A DNA stretch of 5,942 nt from UMGS1781 sp964389545. GTDB lineage: Bacteria; Bacillota; Clostridia; TANB77; CAG-508. The notes beneath the pieces are model-generated. The model saw only the letters and a list, made by a program, of their open reading frames with translations, was not told the DNA's origin and searched no databases. Position numbers and translations under genes: made by a program. The DNA is taken from positions 1 through 5,942 of the forward strand of contig CAYMDN010000050.1 of assembly GCA_964389545.1 (NCBI GenBank), read 5' to 3'. How positions within the stretch are numbered: position 1 is the stretch's first letter; each line of letters opens with the position of its first letter. Of the stretch, positions 1 to 5,430 are shown piece by piece.

Positions 1-238
1 TTGTTAAAGTTACTTCTGTATATGTTTTAGCATGAATGTTTGTAAATCCTCTTTTAGGTAATCTTCTATATAATGGTGTTTGACCACCTTCGAAACCACG
101 TCTAACTCCTCCGCCTGATCTTGCTTTTTGTCCTTTATGTCCTCTTCCTGATGTTTTTCCAAGTCCAGAACCGATTCCACGTCCAACTCTTTTCTTTGTT
201 TCATTCTTAGTAGCAGCTTTAATGTTTCCTAATTCCAT
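1..238 (-). CDS. rplO: 50S ribosomal protein L15, N-terminal part (3' end beyond window)
   Basis: L15 is a late-assembling 50S protein whose extended, glycine- and arginine-rich N-terminus threads into 23S rRNA. Reading from the ATG at 238-236 gives 79 residues before the window edge. Residues 17-66 carry the family hallmark: RVGRGIGSGLGKTSGRGHKG, then a glycine-rich stretch and TPLYRRLPKRGF. The frame is open to the edge, so the gene is cut by the window and not visibly broken. A GGAGG site at 250-254 precedes the start by about 11 bases, slightly long but the only good site. The gene follows rpsE after only 49 bases, the place where rpmD is usually found. A longer-looking frame at 10-204 is an out-of-phase shadow of this gene. 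The identification is secure; only the C-terminal half cannot be inspected. Confidence 0.96.
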   Translation of the reverse strand, partial: MELGNIKAATKNETKKRVGRGIGSGLGKTSGRGHKGQKARSGGGVRRGFEGGQTPLYRRLPKRGFTNIHAKTYTEVTLT

Positions 239-273
239 TTTAAAGTTTCCCTCCATTCTAAAATACTCTGTCT

Positions 274-304
274 ATTATATATAATAATTAAACTATTTCT
301 TCAA
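274..304 (-). promoter_or_regulatory. weak candidate promoter ahead of rplO
   Basis: On the minus strand a TTGAAG hexamer (304-299) in the last codons of rpsE lies 19 bases before TATAAT (279-274), or 17 bases before an overlapping TATATA. The region is also a 14-base AT-only palindrome (273-286). It could give an internal start for rplO and the genes beyond it. In DNA this AT-rich such matches are frequent by chance, so this is only a candidate. Confidence 0.15.
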
Positions 305-776
305 CTTTTTTATTTCTTTTTTTAGAAATATCTTCTGCTGTAGAAATGTTTTGTAATGCATCTATTGTTGCATATCCTACGTTTCTTGGATTGTTTGTAC
401 CAATAATCTTAGTTTTTATGTCTCTGTATCCAGCTAATTCTAGTATTGGTCTAACACTTCCTCCAGCGATGATTCCAGAACCTTGAGGTGCTGGTTTTAC
501 TAAAACACTAGCTGATCCAAATCTACCAATGAATTCGTGTGGTACTGTTGTTCCAACGATTGGAACTTCTATTAGATTTTTCTTTGCATCTTCTATAGCT
601 TTTTTTATTGCATCTGGAACTTCAGCTGCTTTACCATTTCCGATACCTACATGACCGTTTTCGTCACCAACAACTACAACAGCACTAAATCTGAAATTTC
701 TACCACCTTTAACAACTTTTGCAACTCTGTTAATAGCTACAACTTTTTCTTTATATTCAACTGTTTTTTCTTCCAT
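288..776 (-). CDS. rpsE: 30S ribosomal protein S5
   Basis: S5 lies on the 30S solvent side near the mRNA entry site and helps decoding accuracy. The 162-residue length is normal. The N-terminal dsRNA-binding-like S5 domain is clear: NRVAKVVKGGRNFRF at residues 16-30 includes the loop where spectinomycin-resistance changes map in other bacteria, and GHVGIGNGKAAEVPDAI follows at 41-57. The C-terminal domain has PHEFIGRFGSASVLVKPAPQ (79-98), GSGIIAGGSVRPILELAG (99-116) and NNPRNVGYATIDAL (128-141). The ATG at 776 follows an AAGGAGGG site at about 793-800, though with a long spacer of roughly 16 bases. The spectinomycin loop looks wild type. The gene sits between rplR and rplO, with no rpmD after it. 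Confidence 0.98.
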   Translation of the reverse strand: MEEKTVEYKEKVVAINRVAKVVKGGRNFRFSAVVVVGDENGHVGIGNGKAAEVPDAIKKAIEDAKKNLIEVPIVGTTVPHEFIGRFGSASVLVKPAPQGSGIIAGGSVRPILELAGYRDIKTKIIGTNNPRNVGYATIDALQNISTAEDISKKRNKKVEEIV

Positions 777-807
777 ACTATTCTTTAAGTTTCCCTCCTT
801 ATATCAA

Positions 808-827
808 TTAGAGTTTTAATTCTCTAA
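808..827 (-). other. small inverted repeat in the rplR-rpsE spacer
   Basis: The two arms TTAGAG (808-813) and CTCTAA (822-827) are perfect inverted repeats around an 8-base loop, starting three bases after the rplR stop codon. The transcript could form a 6-bp stem with only two G-C pairs. It is not followed by a U-run on the minus strand, so it does not look like a terminator. It may be a weak stability or processing element, or chance in AT-rich DNA. Confidence 0.35.
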
Positions 828-829
828 CT

Positions 830-1189
830 TTAAAATTTCAAACCTGCTTCTCTTGCAGAATCTGCTAATTCTTTTACAACACCGTGGTATACGTATCCAC
901 CTCTGTCGTAAACAACATTTTCTATTTTTTTTGCCTTTGCTCTTTTTGCAATTAGAGTTCCAACTTCTTTAGCAGCCACTTTATTAGCATGTTTTTCTTT
1001 TACTTCTTTATCTAAAGTAGAAGCTTGAACTAATGTAACTCCTTTAGAATCATCTATTATTTGAGCATATATATTTGTATTACTTCTATATACACATAGT
1101 CTTGGACATTCAGTTGTTCCACTTATTTTTGTACGAACTCTTTTATGTCTTCTTTCTCTTTCTAATTTTCTATTAGTCTTAGATACCAT
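830..1189 (-). CDS. rplR: 50S ribosomal protein L18
   Basis: L18 binds 5S rRNA and, with L5, docks it into the central protuberance of the 50S subunit. The protein has 119 residues, the normal bacterial length. The N-terminus is strongly basic (NRKLERERRHKRVRTKISGT, residues 6-25), as expected for the rRNA-binding tail. The core follows with PRLCVYRSNTNIYAQIIDD (29-47), and the C-terminal signature YDRGGYVYHGVVKELADSAR (94-113) ends in EAGLKF. The start is the ATG at 1189; its ribosome site is a GGAG-type run just upstream in the 28-base spacer after rplF. Fifty-three bases separate it from rpsE, including a small inverted repeat. Nothing is unusual in the protein itself. Confidence 0.98.
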   Translation of the reverse strand: MVSKTNRKLERERRHKRVRTKISGTTECPRLCVYRSNTNIYAQIIDDSKGVTLVQASTLDKEVKEKHANKVAAKEVGTLIAKRAKAKKIENVVYDRGGYVYHGVVKELADSAREAGLKF

Positions 1190-1217
1190 GTTTTTTTACT
1201 CCTTTCTCTATCTAGTT

Positions 1218-1757
1218 TTATTTCTTACCTGTTTTACCTTCTTTACGTCTAATATGTTCTTCAACATATTTAATACCTTTTCCTCTATAAACTTCTGGTG
1301 GTCTCTTTGTTCTTATAACTGCAGCCATCTCTCCAACTAATTCTTTATCGATTCCTCTTACAATTATTTGGTTTGGTGCTGGTACTTCATATTTTATACC
1401 TGCTGGTTCTACCATTTCTACTGGATGTGAATATCCTAATGTTAAAACTAGTTTATTTCCTTGTTTTGCTGCTCTATATCCTACACCATTTATTTCTAAT
1501 TCTCTAGTGTATTCGTTAAGAACACCTTCAATCATGTTATTGATTAAAGTTCTTGTTAATCCGTGTATACTTCTATTGAATGGTTCGTCATTTGGTCTTG
1601 TAACTGTTATGACTTTATCTTTTAATTCAATTTTCATATTTGGATGCATTTCTTTTTCAAGTGTTCCTTTAGGACCTTTTACAGTAACTTTTTGTCCTTC
1701 TATTTTTACTTCTACAGAATCTGGTACTGTAATTGGTTTATTTCCTATTCTTGACAT
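1218..1757 (-). CDS. rplF: 50S ribosomal protein L6
   Basis: L6 binds 23S rRNA near the base of the L7/L12 stalk and the sarcin-ricin region, close to where elongation factors dock. At 179 residues it has the usual length and the two repeated L6 domains (roughly 1-82 and 83-179). SRIGNKPITVP opens the protein, and KVTVKGPKGTL lies at 23-33. The family signature PPEVYRGKGIKY is at 153-164, followed by a lysine-rich tail. The ATG at 1757 has an AAGGAG site a suitable distance upstream in the 25-base spacer after rpsH. An open frame on the opposite strand (1507-1821) overlaps this gene but encodes nothing recognisable. Confidence 0.98.
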   Translation of the reverse strand: MSRIGNKPITVPDSVEVKIEGQKVTVKGPKGTLEKEMHPNMKIELKDKVITVTRPNDEPFNRSIHGLTRTLINNMIEGVLNEYTRELEINGVGYRAAKQGNKLVLTLGYSHPVEMVEPAGIKYEVPAPNQIIVRGIDKELVGEMAAVIRTKRPPEVYRGKGIKYVEEHIRRKEGKTGKK

Positions 1758-1782
1758 AATCTATTCTCCTTCCTTTATCCGA

Positions 1783-2181
1783 TTACCATACGTAAGCTAT
1801 TACTTCTCCACCAACACCTAATTCTCTTGCTTTTTTATCTGTCATTATTCCTTTTGATGTTGATATTAGAGCTATTCCTAAACCATTTAATACTTTAGGA
1901 AGTTCTTCTTTAGAAGCATATATTCTTAAACCTGGTTTACTTATTCTTCTTAATCCTGAAATAACTTTTTTACCTTTTTCTGTGTATTTTAAAGTTATTC
2001 TTAAAATTCCTTGACAATCAGTCTTTATTTCTTCATAAGATTTTATATAACCTTCGTTAAATAGAATCTCTGCTATATCTCTTTTTATATTTGATGCAGG
2101 GATATCAACTGTTTTAAATTTAGCTTGACCTGCGTTTCTGATTCTTGTTAGCATATCTGCGATTGGATCAGTTGTAACCAT
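1783..2181 (-). CDS. rpsH: 30S ribosomal protein S8
   Basis: S8 is a primary 16S rRNA-binding protein that organises the central domain of the 30S subunit. The 132-residue length is normal. The N-terminus TDPIADMLTRIRNA (4-17) and the C-terminal signature STSKGIMTDKKARELGVGGE (107-126) are diagnostic, and the protein ends in IAYVW. The ATG at 2181 is preceded by AAAAGGAGG at good spacing. In E. coli S8 represses the spc operon by binding mRNA near the rplE start; I could not recognise an S8-site mimic near rplE here by eye, so the same control is not shown. It lies between rpsN and rplF with spacers of 37 and 25 bases. Confidence 0.98.
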   Translation of the reverse strand: MVTTDPIADMLTRIRNAGQAKFKTVDIPASNIKRDIAEILFNEGYIKSYEEIKTDCQGILRITLKYTEKGKKVISGLRRISKPGLRIYASKEELPKVLNGLGIALISTSKGIMTDKKARELGVGGEVIAYVW

Positions 2182-2218
2182 TTCGAATCCTCCTTTTCTT
2201 ATTTCTATATACTATAAA

Positions 2219-2404
2219 TTACCAACTTGATTTTTTAACACCTGGGATTTCTCCTTCATGTGCTAATTTTCTGAAGCAAATACGGCAAATTCCATATTTT
2301 CTTATATATGCGTGTGGTCTTCCGCATATTTTGCATCTATTATATTCTCTTGTCTTATATTTTTGTGGTTTTTGTTGTTTAACAATCATTGCTTTTTTAG
2401 CCAT
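2219..2404 (-). CDS. rpsN: 30S ribosomal protein S14, short zinc-binding type
   Basis: S14 assembles late into the 30S head, near S3 and S10. At 61 residues this is the short form, found in many Gram-positive and other bacteria, in contrast to the roughly 100-residue zinc-free form. The zinc ribbon is complete: C24-x2-C27 and C40-x2-C43, within RCKICGRPHAY and GICRICFRKLA. The end GEIPGVKKSSW is typical. The ATG at 2404 follows AAAGGAGG with about 11 bases between. It sits in its normal place between rplE and rpsH. A cell carrying only this form depends on zinc for S14; whether a zinc-free paralogue exists elsewhere in the genome cannot be seen here. Confidence 0.98.
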   Translation of the reverse strand: MAKKAMIVKQQKPQKYKTREYNRCKICGRPHAYIRKYGICRICFRKLAHEGEIPGVKKSSW

Positions 2405-2429
2405 TTGTTTCTATTTCCTCCTTTTTCTC

Positions 2430-2969
2430 TTAATTTCTAAAAGGCATTCCTAATAGACTTAACAATTCTCTAGCTTCTTCATCAGTATTTGCTGTTGTAA
2501 CAAATATGATATCCATTCCTCTTGTTTTGTCTATTTTATCATACTCTATTTCAGGAAATATTAATTGTTCTTTTATTCCTAAAGAATAGTTTCCTTTTCC
2601 ATCAAAAGAATTTTTTGAAAGACCTCTAAAGTCTCTTACTCTTGGTAAAGCTACATTAAATAGTTTATATGCAAAATCATACATTTTTCCTTGTCTTAAT
2701 GTTACTTTACAACCTACGTTAGCACCTTCTCTTAATTTGAATGCAGCTATTGATTTCTTAGCTTTTGTTATAACTGGTCTTTGACCTGTTATAGCTGTTA
2801 TATCATTCATTGCATTATCTAAAGATTTAGGATTATCTTTTGTGTCGCCTAAACCTATATTGATAATGACTTTATCTAACTTTGGAACTTGCATAACTGA
2901 TTTATATTGAAATTTCTTCATTAATGCAGGAACTACTTCTTTTTCATATTGTTCTCTTAAAGTTTCCAT
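2430..2969 (-). CDS. rplE: 50S ribosomal protein L5
   Basis: L5 binds 5S rRNA with L18 and contacts the P-site tRNA from the central protuberance. The 179-residue length is standard. Clear family blocks are PKLDKVIINIGLGD (29-42), the L5 signature around DITAITGQRPVITKAKKSIA (56-75), FKLREGANVGCKVTLR (77-92), LPRVRDFRGLS (108-118) and FPEIEYDKIDKTRGMDI (138-154). It ends in the usual LLGMPFRN. The ATG at 2969 has AGAAGGAGG just upstream inside the 14-base spacer after rplX, a spacing that suggests tight co-translation. Nothing is missing or odd. Confidence 0.98.
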   Translation of the reverse strand: METLREQYEKEVVPALMKKFQYKSVMQVPKLDKVIINIGLGDTKDNPKSLDNAMNDITAITGQRPVITKAKKSIAAFKLREGANVGCKVTLRQGKMYDFAYKLFNVALPRVRDFRGLSKNSFDGKGNYSLGIKEQLIFPEIEYDKIDKTRGMDIIFVTTANTDEEARELLSLLGMPFRN

Positions 2970-2983
2970 TATTTATCCTCCTT

Positions 2984-3292
2984 CTATTTTATTACTGTTC
3001 CACATCTCTTGCAAACACGAACTTTAGAATCTTTTTCCATTTTGTATCCTACTCTTGCTGGTTTGTTGCATTTTGAGCATACAACATTAACTTTACTAGC
3101 ATTGATTTCGCATTCTATTGGTGTGATTCCACCTTCTTCACCTTGTTTTTTAGGTTTGATGTGTTTTTTTCTGATATTTACACCTTTTACAATAACTCTA
3201 TTTTGTTTTGGTATTACTTCTAAAACTTCTCCAGTTTTTCCTTTATCATTTCCTGATAAAACTTTAACTGTATCACCTTTTTTTATTTTCAA
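2984..3292 (-). CDS. rplX: 50S ribosomal protein L24, TTG start
   Basis: L24 starts 50S assembly by binding the 5' end of 23S rRNA and lies near the exit of the peptide tunnel. The protein has 102 residues. An N-terminal KOW motif is visible (KIKKGDTVKVLSGNDKGKTG, residues 2-21), followed by NRVIVKGVNIRKKHIKP (31-47). The C-terminus has two CxxC pairs, C72/C75 and C94/C97, a probable zinc ribbon seen in many but not all bacterial L24 proteins. The start codon is TTG at 3292-3290. It is supported by a GAGGTG site (3300-3305) with 7-base spacing, by alignment to the family N-terminus (MKIKKGD), and by the lack of a nearby in-frame ATG. It lies 56 bases after rplN. Confidence 0.97.
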   Translation of the reverse strand: MKIKKGDTVKVLSGNDKGKTGEVLEVIPKQNRVIVKGVNIRKKHIKPKKQGEEGGITPIECEINASKVNVVCSKCNKPARVGYKMEKDSKVRVCKRCGTVIK

Positions 3293-3299
3293 AATGTTT

Positions 3300-3305
3300 C
3301 ACCTC
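3300..3305 (-). promoter_or_regulatory. ribosome binding site that fixes the TTG start of rplX
   Basis: GAGGTG on the minus strand, with A on both sides, lies 7 bases before the TTG at 3292. It matches the anti-Shine-Dalgarno well, and no ATG or GTG is available at a comparable distance. Confidence 0.85.
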
Positions 3306-3348
3306 TTTATTCGATATTCTTTTTTTATCTTTTATACTCCTATCGATA

Positions 3349-3717
3349 TTATAGAACTTCTGGTGCTAAAGAAAGTATTTTCATATAGTCTTTATCTCTT
3401 AATTCTCTAGCTATTGGTCCAAATATACGAGTTCCTTTTGGAGTACCATCGTCTCTTATTATAACTGCAGCATTTTCGTCGAATCTTACATAAGATCCAT
3501 CTGCTCTTCTTATAGGTTTTGTTGTTCTAACTATAACTGCTTTTACAACGTCACCTTTTTTTACAACACCATTTGGTATAGCATTTTTAACTGATGCAAC
3601 TATTACATCACCTACACCTGCAAATTTTCTATGTGAACCGCCTAAACATCTGATACACATAAGTTCTTTTGCTCCTGTATTATCTGCTACTTTTAATCTA
3701 GATTGTTGTTGAATCAT
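3349..3717 (-). CDS. rplN: 50S ribosomal protein L14
   Basis: L14 binds 23S rRNA at the subunit interface, forms bridges to 16S rRNA and contacts L19; it is also the docking site of the silencing factor RsfS in other bacteria. The 122-residue length is exact for the family. MIQQQSRLKVADNTGAKEL opens the protein, CIRCLGGSHRKFAGVGDVIV lies at 21-40, and the L14 signature spans about 60-86 (AVIVRTTKPIRR, ADGSYVRFDENAAVI). The end, RIFGPIARELRD...KILSLAPEVL, is canonical. The ATG at 3717 follows AAGGAGG at good spacing. This is the first gene of the classical spc operon, but no clear promoter stands out in the 53-base spacer before it. Confidence 0.98.
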   Translation of the reverse strand: MIQQQSRLKVADNTGAKELMCIRCLGGSHRKFAGVGDVIVASVKNAIPNGVVKKGDVVKAVIVRTTKPIRRADGSYVRFDENAAVIIRDDGTPKGTRIFGPIARELRDKDYMKILSLAPEVL

Positions 3718-3770
3718 TTAGGTTTCCTCCTTCATTAATCATTAATTATTCATATTAACTCTTCATTACT

Positions 3771-4034
3771 TTATTTTATAATTGCTTTTTCTACAACTTC
3801 AACTAATCTCCATCTCTTATCTTTTGATAGAGGTCTTGTTTCCATTACTTTTACTTTATCACCGATTTGGCATTCGTTGTTTTCGTCATGTGCTTTTAGT
3901 GTATATGTTTTTTTTACGAATTTACCATATAATGGGTGCTTAACACTTGTTTCAACTGCTACTACGATTGTTTTGTCCATCTTGTTAGATTTAACTGTAC
4001 CAACCATAACTTTACGAAGATTTCTTTCTTCCAT
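3771..4034 (-). CDS. rpsQ: 30S ribosomal protein S17
   Basis: S17 is a primary 16S rRNA-binding protein with an OB fold, needed early in 30S assembly. From the ATG at 4034 the protein has 87 residues, normal for the family. N-terminal RNLRKVMVGTVKSNKMDKTI (4-23) and the signature GDKVKVMETRPLSKDKRW (58-75) identify it. The frame stays open to an upstream ATG at 4079, adding 15 residues (MKNYKINLNMKGDHS), but that codon lacks a good ribosome site, while ATG 4034 has AAAGGAGAT 6 bases upstream and matches family N-termini, so the shorter form is chosen. An unusually long 107-base spacer separates it from rpmC. Confidence 0.97.
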   Translation of the reverse strand: MEERNLRKVMVGTVKSNKMDKTIVVAVETSVKHPLYGKFVKKTYTLKAHDENNECQIGDKVKVMETRPLSKDKRWRLVEVVEKAIIK

Positions 4035-4040
4035 TGAATG

Positions 4041-4049
4041 ATCTCCTTT
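4041..4049 (-). promoter_or_regulatory. ribosome binding site that decides the rpsQ start
   Basis: AAAGGAGAT on the minus strand lies 6 bases before ATG 4034. It falls inside the possible N-terminal extension from ATG 4079 and so argues for the shorter S17. Confidence 0.85.
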
Positions 4050-4089
4050 CATATTTAGGTTAATTTTATAATTCTTCATTATCTTTGCT

Positions 4090-4107
4090 GACGACTATTT
4101 TGTCGTC
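4090..4107 (-). repeat. perfect hairpin in the rpmC-rpsQ spacer
   Basis: GACGAC (4090-4095) and GTCGTC (4102-4107) are exact inverted repeats around a 6-base AT loop, giving a 6-bp stem with four G-C pairs. It is the most GC-rich patch in an otherwise AT-rich 107-base spacer (4035-4141). No T-run follows on either strand, so it is not a typical intrinsic terminator. It could be an RNA processing or stability element, or a remnant of a small palindromic intergenic repeat. The flank GTAGG directly before the stem on the minus strand recalls such dispersed elements, but that is from memory and untested. Confidence 0.6.
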
Positions 4108-4141
4108 CCTACATTCGTTGTAAGTTTGCAAATTCTAACCT

Positions 4142-4336
4142 TTATTTTGCTAATTCTCTTTCTTTTAGAACTGTATTTATTCTAGCAATGTCTTTTTTTG
4201 TTTCTTTTATTTTCATTGGATTATCTAATCCGTTTGTTGCTAAATTAAATCTTAGTTTGAATAGTTCTGTTTTTAATTCACCTAATTCTTTTTCTAAGTC
4301 TGGTGAAGACATTTCTCTTATTTTACTTATCTTCAT
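4142..4336 (-). CDS. rpmC: 50S ribosomal protein L29
   Basis: L29 is a small two-helix protein at the peptide tunnel exit, next to L23 and the docking site of trigger factor and SRP. From the ATG at 4336 it has 64 residues, standard length. MKISKIREMSSPDLEKELGE opens it, and the L29 core ELFKLRFNLATNGLDNP (24-40) is followed by a basic helix (IKETKKDIARINTVLKEREL). Two upstream in-frame start codons, GTG 4345 and ATG 4342, lie inside the GAGGTGAT ribosome site (4341-4348), so ATG 4336 is preferred. The gene overlaps the end of rplP by 14 bases, pointing to translational coupling. A long spacer then separates it from rpsQ. Confidence 0.97.
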   Translation of the reverse strand: MKISKIREMSSPDLEKELGELKTELFKLRFNLATNGLDNPMKIKETKKDIARINTVLKERELAK

Positions 4337-4751
4337 TGACATCACCTCTTACTACGAATTTTGTCTTTACAGGTAGTTTGTGTGAAGCTAATCTTAAAGC
4401 TTCTTTTGCTGTTTCTTCTGATACTTCAGCTATTTCAAATAGGATTCTTCCTGGTTTAACAGGAGCTACCCAATATTCTACAGCACCTTTACCTTTACCC
4501 ATACGAGTTTCAGCTGGTTTCTTGCTTATAGGTTTGTTTGGGAATACTTTAATCCAAACTTTTCCACCTCTTTTTATATAACGTGTCATTGCAATACGGG
4601 CTGCTTCTATTTGATTTGCTGTAATTAATCCAGCGTCTAATGTTTGTAGTCCGAATTCACCTTCGTTTACTACGTTTCCTCTTGTTGCTTTTCCTCTGTT
4701 TCTACCCTTTTGCATTTTTCTATATTTTGTTCTTTTTGGCATTACTGGCAT
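4323..4751 (-). CDS. rplP: 50S ribosomal protein L16
   Basis: L16 assembles late into the 50S subunit and helps position the A-site tRNA near the peptidyl transferase centre. The protein has 142 residues. PKRTKYRKMQKGRNRGKA (5-22), the first signature region KRGGKVWIKVFP (60-71), and the second signature RMGKGKGA (83-90) with EYWVAPVKPGRILFEI (92-107) are all present. ATG 4751 shares a base with the rpsC stop (TAATG), and AAGGAGG (4761-4767) sits 9 bases ahead, inside rpsC. A second ATG at codon 4 (4742) matches the usual MPKR start but would be 18 bases from that site, so the first ATG is chosen. The last 14 bases overlap rpmC. Confidence 0.98.
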   Translation of the reverse strand: MPVMPKRTKYRKMQKGRNRGKATRGNVVNEGEFGLQTLDAGLITANQIEAARIAMTRYIKRGGKVWIKVFPNKPISKKPAETRMGKGKGAVEYWVAPVKPGRILFEIAEVSEETAKEALRLASHKLPVKTKFVVRGDVNEDK

Positions 4752-5410
4752 TATACGTTTCCTCCTTCTACTTTATTTTTTGTAGGAAGAATTTCTCCTT
4801 TATAAATCCATACTTTAACACCTATTTTTCCATAGGTTGTATTTGCTTCATAGAAACCATAATCAATATCTGCTCTGATTGTTTGTAGTGGAATTGTTCC
4901 TTCTTTATAGAATTCTGTTCTAGCCATATCAGCTCCACCTAATCTTCCAGATACAGATGTTTTTATTCCTAAAGCTCCTGATTTCATAGCTTTTTGCATA
5001 CATTGTTTCATAGCTCTTCTAAAAGAGATTCTTCTTTCTAGTTGGTTACAGATGTTTTCTGCTACTAATTGAGCATTTGTATCAACATCTTTAACTTCAA
5101 CTATATTTAAATTTACGTCTTTGTTTATCATTTTTACTAATTCTTGTTTTAAACTTTCAGCTAAGTTTCCACCCTTACCAATTACTAGTCCTGGTTTTGC
5201 TGTGTAAACATTAACTTTTACAAATTTAGCTGTTCTTTCTATTTCTATTTTAGAAATACCGCTAACAAATAATTTTTTCTTTACATATTCACGGATTTTG
5301 TGGTCTTCTACAAGATAATCGCCAAAGTTTTTTGAATCAGCGTACCATTTTGAACTCCAATCTTTTATAACACCAACTCTTAATCCATGTGGATGCATTT
5401 TTTGTCCCAT
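4751..5410 (-). CDS. rpsC: 30S ribosomal protein S3
   Basis: S3 forms the mRNA entry channel in the 30S head with S4 and S5 and contributes to mRNA unwinding. The 219-residue length is normal. GQKMHPHGLRVG (2-13) starts the protein, and a type II KH domain includes the GxxG loop in VIGKGG (76-81). The C-terminal S3 domain carries RRISFRRAMKQCMQKAMK, then GALGIKTSVSGRLGGADMAR and RADIDYG. The ATG at 5410 has AAGGAGGG just upstream in the 20-base spacer after rplV. The stop codon overlaps the rplP start by one base, and the rplP ribosome site lies in the last S3 codons (EGGN). A plus-strand open frame at 4640-4888 is only a shadow. Confidence 0.98.
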   Translation of the reverse strand: MGQKMHPHGLRVGVIKDWSSKWYADSKNFGDYLVEDHKIREYVKKKLFVSGISKIEIERTAKFVKVNVYTAKPGLVIGKGGNLAESLKQELVKMINKDVNLNIVEVKDVDTNAQLVAENICNQLERRISFRRAMKQCMQKAMKSGALGIKTSVSGRLGGADMARTEFYKEGTIPLQTIRADIDYGFYEANTTYGKIGVKVWIYKGEILPTKNKVEGGNV

Positions 5411-5430
5411 TTTCTAATTTCCCTCCTTAA

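Noticed and set aside
10..204. Minus-strand open frame of 64 codons
   Set aside because: It is out of phase with rplO, which shows a clear L15 sequence over the same bases; its translation is low-complexity and charged without family features.
273..286. 14-base AT palindrome as an operator or terminator
   Set aside because: It is made only of A and T, so it is expected by chance in this composition; there is no G-C stem.
1507..1821. Plus-strand open frame opposite rplF
   Set aside because: It lies antisense to a clear L6 gene, has no ribosome site worth noting and no recognisable domain; its hydrophobic content follows from the reverse of a lysine-rich AT-rich gene.
3009..3410. Plus-strand open frame opposite rplX and rplN
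   Set aside because: It is antisense to two secure ribosomal genes, and its hydrophobic look is an artefact of reversed A-rich codons.
4035..4079. 15-residue N-terminal extension of S17 from ATG 4079
   Set aside because: There is no good ribosome site before 4079, a strong one lies directly before ATG 4034, and the shorter protein matches normal S17 length.
4090..4107. Hairpin as an intrinsic terminator
   Set aside because: No T-run follows the stem on either strand, and a terminator here would cut off the essential spc genes.
4188..4888. Three plus-strand open frames opposite rpmC, rplP and rpsC
   Set aside because: All lie entirely antisense to conserved genes and show no family motif or credible start.
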